Positions 23,964 through 33,332 of a stretch of DNA of 64,000 nucleotides are shown piece by piece. The notes under the pieces are model-generated. The model saw nothing but the letters and a program-made list of their open reading frames with translations. It made no database searches and had not been told where the DNA came from. The stretch is from Flavobacterium sp. WV_118_3. Lineage in GTDB: Bacteria; Bacteroidota; Bacteroidia; Flavobacteriales; Flavobacteriaceae. Position 1 is the first letter of the stretch, and each line of letters starts with the position of its first letter. The stretch covers positions 3,376,001 through 3,440,000 of the forward strand of contig NZ_CP156060.1 of NCBI RefSeq assembly GCF_039778605.1, given 5' to 3'. Made by a program: the position numbers and the translations under genes.

Positions 23964-25742
23964 ATGAAAAACTTTTTTTCCTATATCGCTCTGTTATGCT
24001 CGGTGTTTGTTTTCGCACAAAACGAACAGCTGGCGCAAAACTATTTCGATAGGGGAGAGTTTGAAAAAGCAATGGTGATCTATGAAGATTTGCTGAAAGC
24101 GCAACCGAATAATTATCAGTATTTTCAAAAACAGGTTGCCTGCTACCAACAGCTAAAACAATATGCCAAAGCGGAAGAAATGATCCGAATCCGGATCGAC
24201 CGTTTTAAGCAAAACAACCTTTATGTAGAACTGGGCTACAACTACCAGTTGCAAAAGGATATGGATAAAGCCAATAAAGCCTATCAGAAAGCATTGGACG
24301 TTATCAAAGAAAATCCGAATAATGTTTACGGTGTTGCGAGTCTTTTCGAACAGAAAGTGCTACTCGAACAAGCCTTAAAAGCCTATGAACTCGGAATCGC
24401 CGGGAATCCAGGTTTTAATTTCGATTATCAGATTGCCTTGTTACAGGGACAATTGGGGAATCTGGAACTCATGGTGGATAAACTGCTCGATTATGCCTAT
24501 CGCAATCCGCAAAACGCTCCGTTGGTACAAAGTCAGCTGGCGCGTTTTATGATGGAAGATACACAGGAGTCGTTTAATGCCAATCTTCGGAAAGCATTGT
24601 TGATTCGTACGCAAAAAACACAGGATATTTTCTGGAACCAGTTTCTGAGCTGGTTTTTTGTACAGCAAAAGGAATACGGAAAAGCCTTTATTCAGGAAAA
24701 AGCCATTTTTAAACGAAATCCGGATAATTTTTATACAATCATTAACCTGGCCAAACTGGCCGTTCAGGAACAGGAAAACGATACGGCAAAAGAGATACTG
24801 GATTTTATACTGCTCAATACACAGGATCTGGATTTGCAAATGGAAGCCCATTATCAGCTATTGACGATGGATATCGAAAAGGCAACGCCAAAAGAATATC
24901 CATTACTTCAGGAAAAGTTAAACCTATTGCTAAAACAATATGGTATTTCACCGTATTCGTTGCGACTACAGGTTTTAAAAGCGCATTTTGAAGCCTTCTA
25001 TCTGAAACAATTTGAAACGGCACGCCAGATATTGACCAAGGCATTGGAGTTGCCGCTCAATAATTATCAGAAAGCCGACGTGAAAATGGAACTTGCCGAT
25101 GTGTTGCTGCTGGATGAAAAGTTCAATCAGGCGATTATCTATTATGCGCAGATTGAAGACGATTTAAAAAACGATGAAGTCGGACATGAAGCCAGTCTGA
25201 AAATGGCAAAAGCCAGCTACTTTAAAGGCGATTTCGACTGGGCGCAACAACAATTCAAAGTGCTAAAAGCCTCTTCCTCTCAGTTGATCGCCAACGACGC
25301 GTTGGAATTATTTCTTTTGATTAATGATCATACCGCACAGGACAGTACGCGAGTGGCCTTAAAGAAATTTGCCAAAGCCGATTTCCTGTTGTATCAAAAT
25401 AAAACAGACGAAGCGTTAAACGGGTTTCGTACGCTTCTAAAAGAACAGAAAGGACAAAGCGTTGAGGATGAAACACTATTGAAAATCGGACGTATTCTGG
25501 AAGAGAAAAAAGAATATGCCGAGGCGTTAAAAGTCTATCAGGAGATTATCGAGAAACATGCCGAAGGGATTTATGTAGACGAAGCCCTGTTTTTTTCGGC
25601 CGAAATTTACCGAAAGGATTTACCCGATGTCGAAAAAGCAAAAGCCCTGTATGAAAAGGTTATTTTTAACCATCAGGATAGTATTTACTACGTAGACGCC
25701 CGGAATAATTACAGAAAATTAAGAGGGGATAACAATTTATAA
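23964..25742 (+). CDS. Tetratricopeptide repeat protein, exported
   Basis: A 592-aa protein with a signal peptide (about 1-18, ending VFVFAQ) and many TPR-like helix pairs along its length. Clear examples are LAQNYFDRGEFEKAMVIYEDLLKAQPNN near the start and LLKIGRILEEKKEYAEALKVYQEI and ALYEKVIFNHQDSIYY near the end. TPR proteins act as protein-binding scaffolds; no partner can be named. It probably resides in the periplasm or at the outer membrane. It heads a forward run (DUF4286, rsmA, mgtE, proC), with gaps of 47 bp or less. Confidence 0.85.
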   Translation: MKNFFSYIALLCSVFVFAQNEQLAQNYFDRGEFEKAMVIYEDLLKAQPNNYQYFQKQVACYQQLKQYAKAEEMIRIRIDRFKQNNLYVELGYNYQLQKDMDKANKAYQKALDVIKENPNNVYGVASLFEQKVLLEQALKAYELGIAGNPGFNFDYQIALLQGQLGNLELMVDKLLDYAYRNPQNAPLVQSQLARFMMEDTQESFNANLRKALLIRTQKTQDIFWNQFLSWFFVQQKEYGKAFIQEKAIFKRNPDNFYTIINLAKLAVQEQENDTAKEILDFILLNTQDLDLQMEAHYQLLTMDIEKATPKEYPLLQEKLNLLLKQYGISPYSLRLQVLKAHFEAFYLKQFETARQILTKALELPLNNYQKADVKMELADVLLLDEKFNQAIIYYAQIEDDLKNDEVGHEASLKMAKASYFKGDFDWAQQQFKVLKASSSQLIANDALELFLLINDHTAQDSTRVALKKFAKADFLLYQNKTDEALNGFRTLLKEQKGQSVEDETLLKIGRILEEKKEYAEALKVYQEIIEKHAEGIYVDEALFFSAEIYRKDLPDVEKAKALYEKVIFNHQDSIYYVDARNNYRKLRGDNNL

Positions 25743-25789
25743 AACCTGACCGACAGTTGTTCGGAGGGTGATAACTTAAGTTTTAAAAG

Positions 25790-26101
25790 ATGATTATTTA
25801 CAATGTGACGATCAATATACACGAGAGTGTACATGACCAATGGATGAAATGGATGCAGGAGAAGCATATAGCCGATGTAATGGCTACCGGAAAGTTTTCA
25901 ACGGCGCGGATGGTAAAAGTATTGGTGGAGGAAGAAATGGGCGGTGTAACCTATTCCATTCAGTATACGACCGATAGTAAGGAAACGTTGCAACGGTATT
26001 ACGACGAAGACGCGCCACGCCTGAGAGCAGAAGGATTTGCACTTTTTGGAGATAAAATGTTGGCGTTCCGTACGGAATTAGAATTGATCAGCGATCATTA
26101 A
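25790..26101 (+). CDS. DUF4286 family protein
   Basis: A 103-aa protein with a ferredoxin-like alpha-beta pattern: IIYNVTINIHESVHDQWMKWMQEKHI, VTYSIQYTTDSKETLQRYY and FGDKMLAFRTELELI. This matches the DUF4286 family, common in Bacteroidota immediately before rsmA. Function is unknown. It is 18 bp upstream of rsmA and likely co-transcribed. Confidence 0.88.
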   Translation: MIIYNVTINIHESVHDQWMKWMQEKHIADVMATGKFSTARMVKVLVEEEMGGVTYSIQYTTDSKETLQRYYDEDAPRLRAEGFALFGDKMLAFRTELELISDH

Positions 26102-26119
26102 TAGCCTTAAAAACAAAGT

Positions 26120-26899
26120 ATGGATAAGGTAAGAGCTAAAAAACATTTGGGACAACACTTCCTGAATGATGAAAATATTGCCCAAAAAATTGCCGATACA
26201 CTAACCTTAAACGGGTATCAGAAAGTGTTGGAAATCGGTCCGGGTATGGGAGTGCTAACCAAGTATCTTCTGGAAAAACCAATCGAAACCTACGTGATCG
26301 AAATTGATACCGAATCGGTCGAATACCTGCAAACGCATTATCTGAAGTTGTCCAATCGTATCCTCTCAAAAGATTTCTTGCGATACAACCTTTCGGAAAC
26401 GTTTGGGGATGATCCGTTGGCGATTATCGGGAATTTTCCGTACAATATTTCGTCGCAAATCGTTTTCCGCGTATTGGAAATGCGGGATCGTATTCCGGAG
26501 TTTTCGGGAATGTTCCAAAAAGAAGTGGCCGAACGGATTTGTGAAAAAAAAGGAAGTAAAGCCTACGGTATATTATCCGTTCTGGTTCAGGCTTTTTACG
26601 ATACGGAATACCTGTTTACCGTGTCGGAACACGTATTTACACCACCGCCAAAAGTGAAGTCGGGCGTAATGCGGATGCGTCGAAAAGAAAACTACAAATT
26701 ACCATGCGAAGAAAAATTGTTTTTTAATGTGGTAAAGACTGCGTTTAACCAGCGTAGAAAAACATTGAGAAATAGTTTAAAAACTTTCCAGTTGTCGGAT
26801 AATTTAAGAGAAGATAGTATCTTTGACCTCCGTCCGGAACAATTATCCGTAGAACAATTTATCGAACTCACTCAAAAAATAGCCGCCGATGGAGTTTAA
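26120..26899 (+). CDS. rsmA: 16S rRNA (adenine1518-N6/adenine1519-N6)-dimethyltransferase
   Basis: Dimethylates the two adjacent adenines in the 3'-terminal hairpin of 16S rRNA, using S-adenosylmethionine, during 30S maturation. The 259-aa protein has [11 protein letters not shown] at the start, the SAM motif [12 protein letters not shown] (about 36-47) and the catalytic NFPY motif in [13 protein letters not shown] (about 105), followed by the C-terminal helical domain. Its last 11 bp overlap the start of mgtE, indicating translational coupling. Confidence 0.96.
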   Translation: MDKVRAKKHLGQHFLNDENIAQKIADTLTLNGYQKVLEIGPGMGVLTKYLLEKPIETYVIEIDTESVEYLQTHYLKLSNRILSKDFLRYNLSETFGDDPLAIIGNFPYNISSQIVFRVLEMRDRIPEFSGMFQKEVAERICEKKGSKAYGILSVLVQAFYDTEYLFTVSEHVFTPPPKVKSGVMRMRRKENYKLPCEEKLFFNVVKTAFNQRRKTLRNSLKTFQLSDNLREDSIFDLRPEQLSVEQFIELTQKIAADGV

Positions 26900-28241
26900 A
26901 ATCAGCAGAGACTTTATTGCTCAGATTGAGCAACTAATCAGTGAAAACAAAGGGAACGAACTTGAAAATTTGCTCCAGGAGATTCACTATGCTGATATTG
27001 CCGAAATTATGGAGGAACTCGATGATTACGAGGCAAGCTATCTTTTTAAAATACTCGACAGTGAGAAAACAGCGGAAATCCTCCTCGAATTGGATGAGGA
27101 AGTCCGTGAAAAAATCTTAAGAAATCTTTCGGCAAAAGAGATCGCCGAAGAGCTGGATGAGCTGAATACGGACGACGCGGCCGATATTATCGCGGAATTA
27201 CCACAATCGAAAAAAGAAGAAGTTATTTCCGAGCTGGAAGACGTCGAACACGCCAAGGATATTGTCGACTTGTTGCGGTATGACGAAGATACAGCCGGAG
27301 GTTTAATGGCGAAAGAGCTCGTGAAAGTGAACGAAAACTGGAACGTGCTCACTTGTGTAAAGGAAATGCGCCATCAGGCGGAAAACGTTTCCCGCGTACA
27401 TTCGATTTATGTGGTGGATGATGAAGAAAGACTAAAAGGGCGTTTGTCGTTAAAAGACTTGTTGACGACATCAACGAAAACGCCGATTAGCGAAGTATAT
27501 ATTAAAAAAGTCGACTATGTAAAAGTCGATACCAAAGACGTGGAAGTGGCTCGGATCATGCAAAAGTATGACTTGGAGGCGATTCCGGTGATCGACGAAT
27601 TGGGTCGATTGGTGGGGCGCATTACGATCGATGATATCGTAGACGTGATCAAGGAAGAAGCCGACAAAGATTACCAGTTGGCGGCCGGTATCTCGCAAGA
27701 CGTTGAGGCGGATGATAGTATTCTGGAGTTGACCCGTGCGCGTTTGCCATGGTTGGTATTGGCGTTGTTGGGTGGTTTTATCAGTGTACGCGTATTAGGT
27801 CTTTTCGACGGAGCGATGGATAAACATCCGGAGTTGTTCTTTTTTACACCGTTAATCGCCGCAATGGCAGGAAATGTCGGTGTGCAATCCTCGGCAATTA
27901 TTGTTCAGGGTCTTGCCAATAATACATTAAGCGGTTCGTTATGGAGTCGATTGTTAAAAGAGATTACACTGAGCTTATTAAACGGATTGATCTTAGGACT
28001 TATCCTGTTAATCGGTAGCCATTTTCTTTTAAATGTGAACTTTATGCTGGGAATTACCGTTACGGTAGCCCTGCTTTCCGTGATTGTCACGGCGTCTGTA
28101 CTGGGAACCTTTATTCCCATGACGTTAAACCGATATGGTATTGACCCCGCATTGGCCACCGGGCCTTTTATTACAACCAGTAATGATATCTGCGGAATTC
28201 TGATTTACTTTTCCATAGCCAAAATGATCTTAGGCTTTTAA
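26889..28241 (+). CDS. mgtE: Magnesium transporter MgtE
   Basis: Mg2+-gated magnesium channel of the inner membrane. The 450-aa protein has the acidic N-terminal domain with MgtE repeats (about 20-130; [18 protein letters not shown]), a pair of CBS domains (about 135-255), a connecting helix and five transmembrane helices. The pore signature [15 protein letters not shown] is at about 318-332. Length is normal. It overlaps rsmA by 11 bp and lies 18 bp before proC. Confidence 0.95.
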   Translation: MEFKISRDFIAQIEQLISENKGNELENLLQEIHYADIAEIMEELDDYEASYLFKILDSEKTAEILLELDEEVREKILRNLSAKEIAEELDELNTDDAADIIAELPQSKKEEVISELEDVEHAKDIVDLLRYDEDTAGGLMAKELVKVNENWNVLTCVKEMRHQAENVSRVHSIYVVDDEERLKGRLSLKDLLTTSTKTPISEVYIKKVDYVKVDTKDVEVARIMQKYDLEAIPVIDELGRLVGRITIDDIVDVIKEEADKDYQLAAGISQDVEADDSILELTRARLPWLVLALLGGFISVRVLGLFDGAMDKHPELFFFTPLIAAMAGNVGVQSSAIIVQGLANNTLSGSLWSRLLKEITLSLLNGLILGLILLIGSHFLLNVNFMLGITVTVALLSVIVTASVLGTFIPMTLNRYGIDPALATGPFITTSNDICGILIYFSIAKMILGF

Positions 28242-28259
28242 TCATAAAAAACGGTTCTT

Positions 28260-29039
28260 ATGAAAATTGTAGTTATAGGTGGTGGTAATTTAGGTACCGC
28301 CATCGCTTTGGGTATTGTCCGTTTTACAACGGATAATCAGGTGATCGTAACCAGGAGAAATCCGGAGGCGATCCGTTTCTTGGAATCGGATGGGATTTTG
28401 CTTTCTTCCGATAATAAAAATGCGGTTCAAATGGCCGATGTAGTCGTGTTAACGGTCAAACCCTATCAGGTAGCTGCAATTATTTCCGAATTAAAACCGT
28501 TTTTAAAAGGAAAAATAGTCGCCTCGGCGGTTAGTGGTCTTTCTATGGAAATGCTACAGGAGCAGTTGGGAGCAACCGCACTGGCCATCCGGATTATGCC
28601 CAATATCGCCATTCAGTTCGGATCGTCTGCAACCTGTGTAACGGTTCGTGAGGAAGATCAGACTACGGTTAAGTCTTTTTTAAGCGTGCTGGAACAATTG
28701 GGATCGGTAGTGCTTATAGACGAAAAAATGATGGATGCGGCTACGGTTCTCGGTGCTTGTGGAACAGCCTATGCTTTGCGCTATATTCGTGCCGCGATGC
28801 AGGCGGGTATCGAAATTGGTTTCGATGCACAAACGGCACTGGCTATCGCGTCACAAACGGTTAAAGGTGCGGCCGAAATGGCTTTACGGGAAAAAGTACA
28901 TCCGGAACAGTTAATCGATCGTGTAACAACGCCTAAAGGTTGCACGATTGCAGGACTAAATGAAATGGAACACCAGGGATTCAGTTCGTCGCTGATCAAA
29001 GGAATTAAAACATCGTTAAACAATATTAAAGGGATATGA
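28260..29039 (+). CDS. proC: Pyrroline-5-carboxylate reductase
   Basis: Last step of proline synthesis: NAD(P)H reduction of 1-pyrroline-5-carboxylate. The 259-aa protein has the Rossmann start IVVIGGGNLGTAIALG, VLTVKPYQV, the IRIMPNIAIQFGSS segment and the C-terminal signature with TTPKGCTIAGLNEMEHQGF. Length is near the family norm. The stop region overlaps the next start by 4 bp (ATGA). Confidence 0.93.
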   Translation: MKIVVIGGGNLGTAIALGIVRFTTDNQVIVTRRNPEAIRFLESDGILLSSDNKNAVQMADVVVLTVKPYQVAAIISELKPFLKGKIVASAVSGLSMEMLQEQLGATALAIRIMPNIAIQFGSSATCVTVREEDQTTVKSFLSVLEQLGSVVLIDEKMMDAATVLGACGTAYALRYIRAAMQAGIEIGFDAQTALAIASQTVKGAAEMALREKVHPEQLIDRVTTPKGCTIAGLNEMEHQGFSSSLIKGIKTSLNNIKGI

Positions 29040-29989
29040 GACAACCTGTGAAAATTCTGCATATCGACAGTAATCACCCGGTTTTATGGGACAGATTGGT
29101 CGCGGCCGGTTTCGAAAATCATGAGGATTATAAATCGTGTAAAGAAGCCGTCGAAGCCAAAATCCACGAATACCACGGTATTGTGATTAGAAGTCGGTTT
29201 AAAATCGATAAGACCTTTTTGGATAAAGCGACCAACCTAAAGTTTATCGCCAGAGTGGGTGCCGGTTTGGAAAGTATCGATTGTGTGTATGCGGAACAGA
29301 AAGGGGTGCATTTGATTGCCGCTCCGGAAGGAAACCGAAATGCGGTAGGAGAGCATGCGCTTGGGATGCTTTTGTCGCTGTTGAATAAGCTAAATAAAGC
29401 CGATCGGGAGGTGCGAAGTGGTCATTGGAACCGTGAAGCGAACCGGGGCTATGAACTCGATGGAAAGACTGTTGGTATTATAGGTTATGGGAATATGGGG
29501 AAATCGTTTGCGAAAAAACTACGCGGGTTTGAGGTCGAGGTGCTGTGTTATGATATTCTCGATCATGTGGGCGATGCCAATGCCCGACAAGTGTCGTTGC
29601 TGGAATTGCAGAAAAAAGCCGATGTGCTGAGTTTGCACACGCCCTGGACACCGGAAACAGATAAAATGATCAATACAGCTTTTATCGAAGCGTTTTCCAA
29701 ACCGTTTTGGTTTCTCAATACGGCACGGGGAAATAGTGTGGTTACGACCGATCTGGTTACTGCACTGATTCAGGGGAAAGTATTGGGTGCCGGATTGGAT
29801 GTGCTGGAATATGAAAAGCTGTCTTTTGAAAATTTATTTACAGATGATAAAACACCGGAAGCATTACAATATTTATTGCAGGCCGAAAATGTACTATTGA
29901 CACCGCATATTGCCGGGTGGACTTTTGAAAGTAAGGAAAAACTAGCGCAGGTGATCGTTGATAAGATACTTGTATGCTGTAATAGCTAA
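29036..29989 (+). CDS. D-2-hydroxyacid dehydrogenase (phosphoglycerate dehydrogenase-like)
   Basis: A 317-aa NAD-dependent dehydrogenase. It has the substrate-domain motif FIARVGAGLESID, the NAD-binding GIIGYGNMGKSF (about 145-156), an arginine in FLNTARGNSV, and the catalytic His in LLTPHIAGWT (about 291). It resembles the short bacterial phosphoglycerate dehydrogenases without an ACT domain. The substrate could be 3-phosphoglycerate or another 2-hydroxyacid. The 4-bp overlap with proC suggests one amino-acid biosynthesis operon. Confidence 0.88.
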   Translation: MRQPVKILHIDSNHPVLWDRLVAAGFENHEDYKSCKEAVEAKIHEYHGIVIRSRFKIDKTFLDKATNLKFIARVGAGLESIDCVYAEQKGVHLIAAPEGNRNAVGEHALGMLLSLLNKLNKADREVRSGHWNREANRGYELDGKTVGIIGYGNMGKSFAKKLRGFEVEVLCYDILDHVGDANARQVSLLELQKKADVLSLHTPWTPETDKMINTAFIEAFSKPFWFLNTARGNSVVTTDLVTALIQGKVLGAGLDVLEYEKLSFENLFTDDKTPEALQYLLQAENVLLTPHIAGWTFESKEKLAQVIVDKILVCCNS

Positions 29990-30008
29990 CCAAAAATAAA
30001 CTTAAATT

Positions 30009-30392
30009 ATGGACAAAAAACAAAGTAAAAGAGTAACCGGAATTGGCGGTTTTTTCTTTAAATGCGACGACCCGAATACGGTAAAACAATGGTATAGAGA
30101 ACGTCTTGGAATTCCGGTTGGTGATTACGGATGGTCGTTTACCTGGAAAGACGAAGAAGGAAACGATGGACTGACACAGTGGTCGCCATTTGCGGCAAAT
30201 ACCCGTTATTTTGAGCCGAGTGAAAAGCAGTTTATGATGAATTTTAGAGTGGAGAACCTGGTGGAATTACTTGAGACGCTTAAAGCAGAAGGTGTTACGG
30301 TTGTGGGGGAGATGGAAGAGTACGATTATGGTAAGTTTGGCTGGGTTTTGGATCCTGAGGGAAATAAAATTGAACTTTGGGAGCCTAAATAA
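30009..30392 (+). CDS. VOC (glyoxalase/bleomycin-resistance fold) family protein
   Basis: A 127-aa protein with two beta-alpha-beta modules: GIGGFFFKCDDPNTVKQWYRERLGIPV and a second half with FRVENLVELLETLKAEGVTV, ending in GKFGWVLDPEGNKIELWEP. The terminal Glu in IELWEP fits a metal ligand of the vicinal oxygen chelate superfamily. The reaction is not predictable. It follows the dehydrogenase gene by 19 bp. Confidence 0.88.
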   Translation: MDKKQSKRVTGIGGFFFKCDDPNTVKQWYRERLGIPVGDYGWSFTWKDEEGNDGLTQWSPFAANTRYFEPSEKQFMMNFRVENLVELLETLKAEGVTVVGEMEEYDYGKFGWVLDPEGNKIELWEPK

Positions 30393-30394
30393 TA

Positions 30395-30423
30395 TTGCTT
30401 TAACATAAAAAGTACTATATTCG
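30395..30423 (+). promoter_or_regulatory. Putative promoter for the DUF4234-like gene
   Basis: TTG at 30395-30397 and TATATTCG at 30416-30423 are 18 bp apart, a near-consensus -33/-7 pair with C for T at one -7 position. It lies 30 bp upstream of the ATG. Confidence 0.6.
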
Positions 30424-30453
30424 CCACATAATCAACCTAATCAAAAACAAAAA

Positions 30454-30837
30454 ATGGAAGTAAAAAACACAAATTCAGAGGATTGGAATAGTCCTCAGAT
30501 CCCGGTATTTAAAGTGGATCCGATCATGGTTTTGGTGTTCGGAATTATTACCTGTGGATTGTACCTTATTTATTGGAATATTAAAGTAGCCGATGTTTTA
30601 AACGCGGTGGCCGAAAGACAAATTATCTCCCAACCCGTAGCCATCTTTTCGGGATGTTGTTTGCCTGTTAATTTGTATTTCTATTATATTGCCGGTAAAG
30701 ACGGTTTGCCTAAAGTATATCAAAAAATTGGAGAACCGAACAAAGATCAGTCGGTTTTATTATTGGTTTTAGGGTTTTTCTTCCCTATGGTAGCTGCAAT
30801 GATTGTTCAGAGTGATATCAACAAGCTTTACAAATAA
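30454..30837 (+). CDS. Small membrane protein, DUF4234-like
   Basis: A 127-aa protein with an N-terminal hydrophilic part and about three hydrophobic helices. The segment FGIITCGLYLIYWNIKVADVLN resembles the DUF4234 signature (IITFGIYGIYWYYK-like). Function is unknown. Its 3' end overlaps the likely start of the DUF2752 gene, suggesting coupling. Confidence 0.65.
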   Translation: MEVKNTNSEDWNSPQIPVFKVDPIMVLVFGIITCGLYLIYWNIKVADVLNAVAERQIISQPVAIFSGCCLPVNLYFYYIAGKDGLPKVYQKIGEPNKDQSVLLLVLGFFFPMVAAMIVQSDINKLYK

Positions 30838-31276
30838 AAATAGAAAACAACTCAAAATTTATGGGATTATCGGAGCATTATTGACTCTGATAATCCCTTT
30901 TTTGCTTACGTTTCAAAACGAGCACAATCATCTGGATGAAGCGCAATCGCTGTGTCCGTTTAAGATGCTCACCGGATTCCCTTGTCCGGGTTGCGGAATC
31001 ACAAAATCGTTGGTTTATATCTATGAAGGCGATTTATCAAGAAGCCTTCATTTTCATTTATTCGGGCCATTTGTCTTTGCCTTGTGCCTTGCTGCAATAC
31101 TCATATTATCCGTGGAGCTTTTTACCGGTAAAAGCTATTTCAGATCCCTTTTTTATAGTAAAAAAGTTGCCTATTTTCTGGCTACTATATTGGTGGTGTA
31201 TCATGTGATACGGTTGTTTTATTTTGTGTCGGATAACACTTTCGACGATATCTTGCGACAATCCATCTGGAAATAA
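30803..31276 (+). CDS. DUF2752 membrane protein
   Basis: A protein of up to 157 aa with three hydrophobic segments and the DUF2752 hallmark CPFKMLTGFPCPGCGITKS (about 51-69). The start is uncertain: no in-frame ATG precedes the conserved region, the TTG at 30803 overlaps the previous gene by 35 bp, and non-ATG codons near 30860 are other options. Function is unknown; these proteins often pair with DUF4234-like or TM2-type proteins in Bacteroidota, as here. Confidence 0.75.
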   Translation: MFRVISTSFTNKNRKQLKIYGIIGALLTLIIPFLLTFQNEHNHLDEAQSLCPFKMLTGFPCPGCGITKSLVYIYEGDLSRSLHFHLFGPFVFALCLAAILILSVELFTGKSYFRSLFYSKKVAYFLATILVVYHVIRLFYFVSDNTFDDILRQSIWK

Positions 31277-31277
31277 A

Positions 31278-31305
31278 AAAAGACCTGAAATTTTCCAGGC
31301 CTTTT
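31278..31305. terminator. Bidirectional terminator between convergent genes
   Basis: AAAAGACCTG pairs with CAGGCCTTTT with one mismatch around an 8-base loop, and has A and T runs on the two sides. It serves the DUF2752 gene (forward) and the olsF-like gene (reverse). Confidence 0.85.
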
Positions 31306-31326
31306 CGTTTATTGCGATATTTTTTC

Positions 31327-33138
31327 TTATTCTTTTTCGTTTAGCTTTCGTTCCAGTTCTGCCTGGAATTCTTCCATCACAGGCTTTACGGTGCTTTCCG
31401 GTAAATCGGCTATGCGGATGTACATCAAGCCATCTACGGCATTGTTAAATAGCGGATCGACGTTAAACGCAACCACACGTGCATTTTGTTTGATATATTT
31501 TTTGATCAAAACCGGCAAACGTAGGCTTCCTGGTTCTACCTCATCGATAATCTTATCGAATTTATTGAGATCGGCTTCTGTTTCGTTAAATACAAAATCC
31601 TTATCGGCATCTTTTAGTTTTACCTTATATTCCTTTTTAGGGTGGATATACTGCGCGATATACGGATCGTAGTAATGTGACTTCATAAACTCGATCATAA
31701 GCGATTTGGAGAAGTCGGAAAACTGGTTACTGATACTGACACCACCAATCAAATAACGATGTTCCGGATGACGTAGGGTTGTGTGTACAATTCCTTTCCA
31801 TAACAGGAACAACGGCATTGGTTTTTGCTGGTATTCTTTGATGATAAAAGCACGTCCCATTTCAATGGATTTCGACATCATATCATACAATTCCGGTTCA
31901 AAGCGGAATAATTCGTGTAGGTAAAATCCGTTAATACCGAATTTTTTATAAATATCCGAACCCAATCCCATACGGTAGGCACCGGCAATTCGTTTGCTTT
32001 CCTCATCCCACAAAAACATGTGGTGGTAATATTTATCGTATTGGTCTAAATCCAACGATTCGTTGGTTCCTTCGCCTACTTCGCGGAACGTGATCTCGCG
32101 TAAACGCCCGATCTCATGCAATACATTTGGAATCTTATCCGCAGTAACCAGAAAAACCTCGTAGTTTTTACTTTGAAGCAAACGGTAATCGCCTTTGCGT
32201 AATTCGGTTACTTCCTGTAGGATTTTTTCGTAATTCGCAGGATGTGCGATTTGCTTCGGACTGCTTTTTGGTAGCGGTAATTTTAAACTTGGCGCTGATA
32301 ATAACTTGCTTTCGGTGCTTTCGAATGAGTTGGCCAGCATATACGTTTTGCGGCGTAAAAACTCCGAATAGGCTTCGGTAGTTTCGTATTCACATTGTTC
32401 GCTCACCGGAATCGGTTTTCCGATACGTACTTTGATCACACGTTTTTTCTGCGTAAGTAATTCAGATGGCAATTTTGCAGTACGTAACGTCGGACTTATT
32501 TTAGACAGCAGGTAAAATAATTTGCTGTTTTTTGCGTGAAAATAAATCGGAACAACAGGAACCTGTGCTTTTTTAATCAACTTTATAGCGCCTTCTTCCC
32601 AGGGTTTGTCAACAACCAGTTCGTCGTCTTTGTAAGTAGAAACTTCTCCGGCCGGAAAGATTCCCAACGGTTTTCCTTCGCTAAGGTGACGTAATGTTTC
32701 TTTAATTCCGGCAACGCTCGATTTGGCATCTTTGTGATTCTCAAACGGATTTACCGGCATTACATACGGTTTTAAAGGCTCAATGCGGTGTAACAGGAAG
32801 TTGGCGATAATTTTAAAGTTAGGCTCGCGCTCCAACATTAGTTTTAATAGTAAAATACCATCAATTCCGCCTAGCGGATGATTGGAAACGGTAATATAAG
32901 CACCATCTTTTGGTAAGCGCTTTAAATCTTCTTCCGGAATTTCAAACTTAATCTGGAATTCATCCAGAATGGCGTTTAAAAAAGGAACATCGTTGAGATG
33001 TTTATTTCTGTTATATACAGCATTAAGCGTAGAAATCTTCAGCACCTTCATCAGTAACCAGCCTGAAAAAGTTCCTAAGAAACCGTATTTGTCAGTATTT
33101 ATTGCTTTTGCAACTTCTTTAGCGGTAACTAAACCCAT
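31327..33138 (-). CDS. olsF: Fused acyltransferase, OlsF-like (PlsC domain plus OlsB/GNAT domain)
   Basis: A 603-aa protein joining two acyltransferase domains. The N-terminal half is a PlsC-type O-acyltransferase with SNHPLGGIDG (His87, Asp93) and FPAGEVSTY. The C-terminal part (about 320-560) resembles the ornithine N-acyltransferase OlsB, with ITFREVGEGTNESLDLDQYD and IAGAYRMGLGSDI. This order matches OlsF, the bifunctional ornithine-lipid synthase described in Serratia and flavobacteria, so it likely makes ornithine or related aminolipids at the inner membrane. A role as a lysophospholipid acyltransferase alone cannot be excluded. Confidence 0.75.
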   Translation of the reverse strand: MGLVTAKEVAKAINTDKYGFLGTFSGWLLMKVLKISTLNAVYNRNKHLNDVPFLNAILDEFQIKFEIPEEDLKRLPKDGAYITVSNHPLGGIDGILLLKLMLEREPNFKIIANFLLHRIEPLKPYVMPVNPFENHKDAKSSVAGIKETLRHLSEGKPLGIFPAGEVSTYKDDELVVDKPWEEGAIKLIKKAQVPVVPIYFHAKNSKLFYLLSKISPTLRTAKLPSELLTQKKRVIKVRIGKPIPVSEQCEYETTEAYSEFLRRKTYMLANSFESTESKLLSAPSLKLPLPKSSPKQIAHPANYEKILQEVTELRKGDYRLLQSKNYEVFLVTADKIPNVLHEIGRLREITFREVGEGTNESLDLDQYDKYYHHMFLWDEESKRIAGAYRMGLGSDIYKKFGINGFYLHELFRFEPELYDMMSKSIEMGRAFIIKEYQQKPMPLFLLWKGIVHTTLRHPEHRYLIGGVSISNQFSDFSKSLMIEFMKSHYYDPYIAQYIHPKKEYKVKLKDADKDFVFNETEADLNKFDKIIDEVEPGSLRLPVLIKKYIKQNARVVAFNVDPLFNNAVDGLMYIRIADLPESTVKPVMEEFQAELERKLNEKE

Positions 33139-33161
33139 TTAATTTCGTTTTGAGCGAAAAA

Positions 33162-33169
33162 CAAAGATA
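33162..33169 (-). promoter_or_regulatory. Putative -7 element (TATCTTTG) for the olsF-like gene
   Basis: TATCTTTG on the reverse strand, 23 bp upstream of the ATG; no TTG at the expected -33 distance. Confidence 0.5.
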
Positions 33170-33303
33170 CTAATTCTCTCGAAACGCTAAAAGGCTTTAT
33201 CTTATTATTATATAATTTTTAATAGCATTGGAATTTAGGTATTTGATTGTGAAGGTTTTGTTTCTATTTCTGTATTTCTGTTTCAATTCTATGGGTTTTT
33301 GCC

Positions 33304-33311
33304 TATTTTTG
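33304..33311 (+). promoter_or_regulatory. Putative -7 element (TATTTTTG) for xth
   Basis: TATTTTTG ends 21 bp before the ATG of the exonuclease gene and fits TAnnTTTG; the -33 part is not clear. Confidence 0.4.
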
Positions 33312-33332
33312 GGGAAAATGTAACTGTAAACA

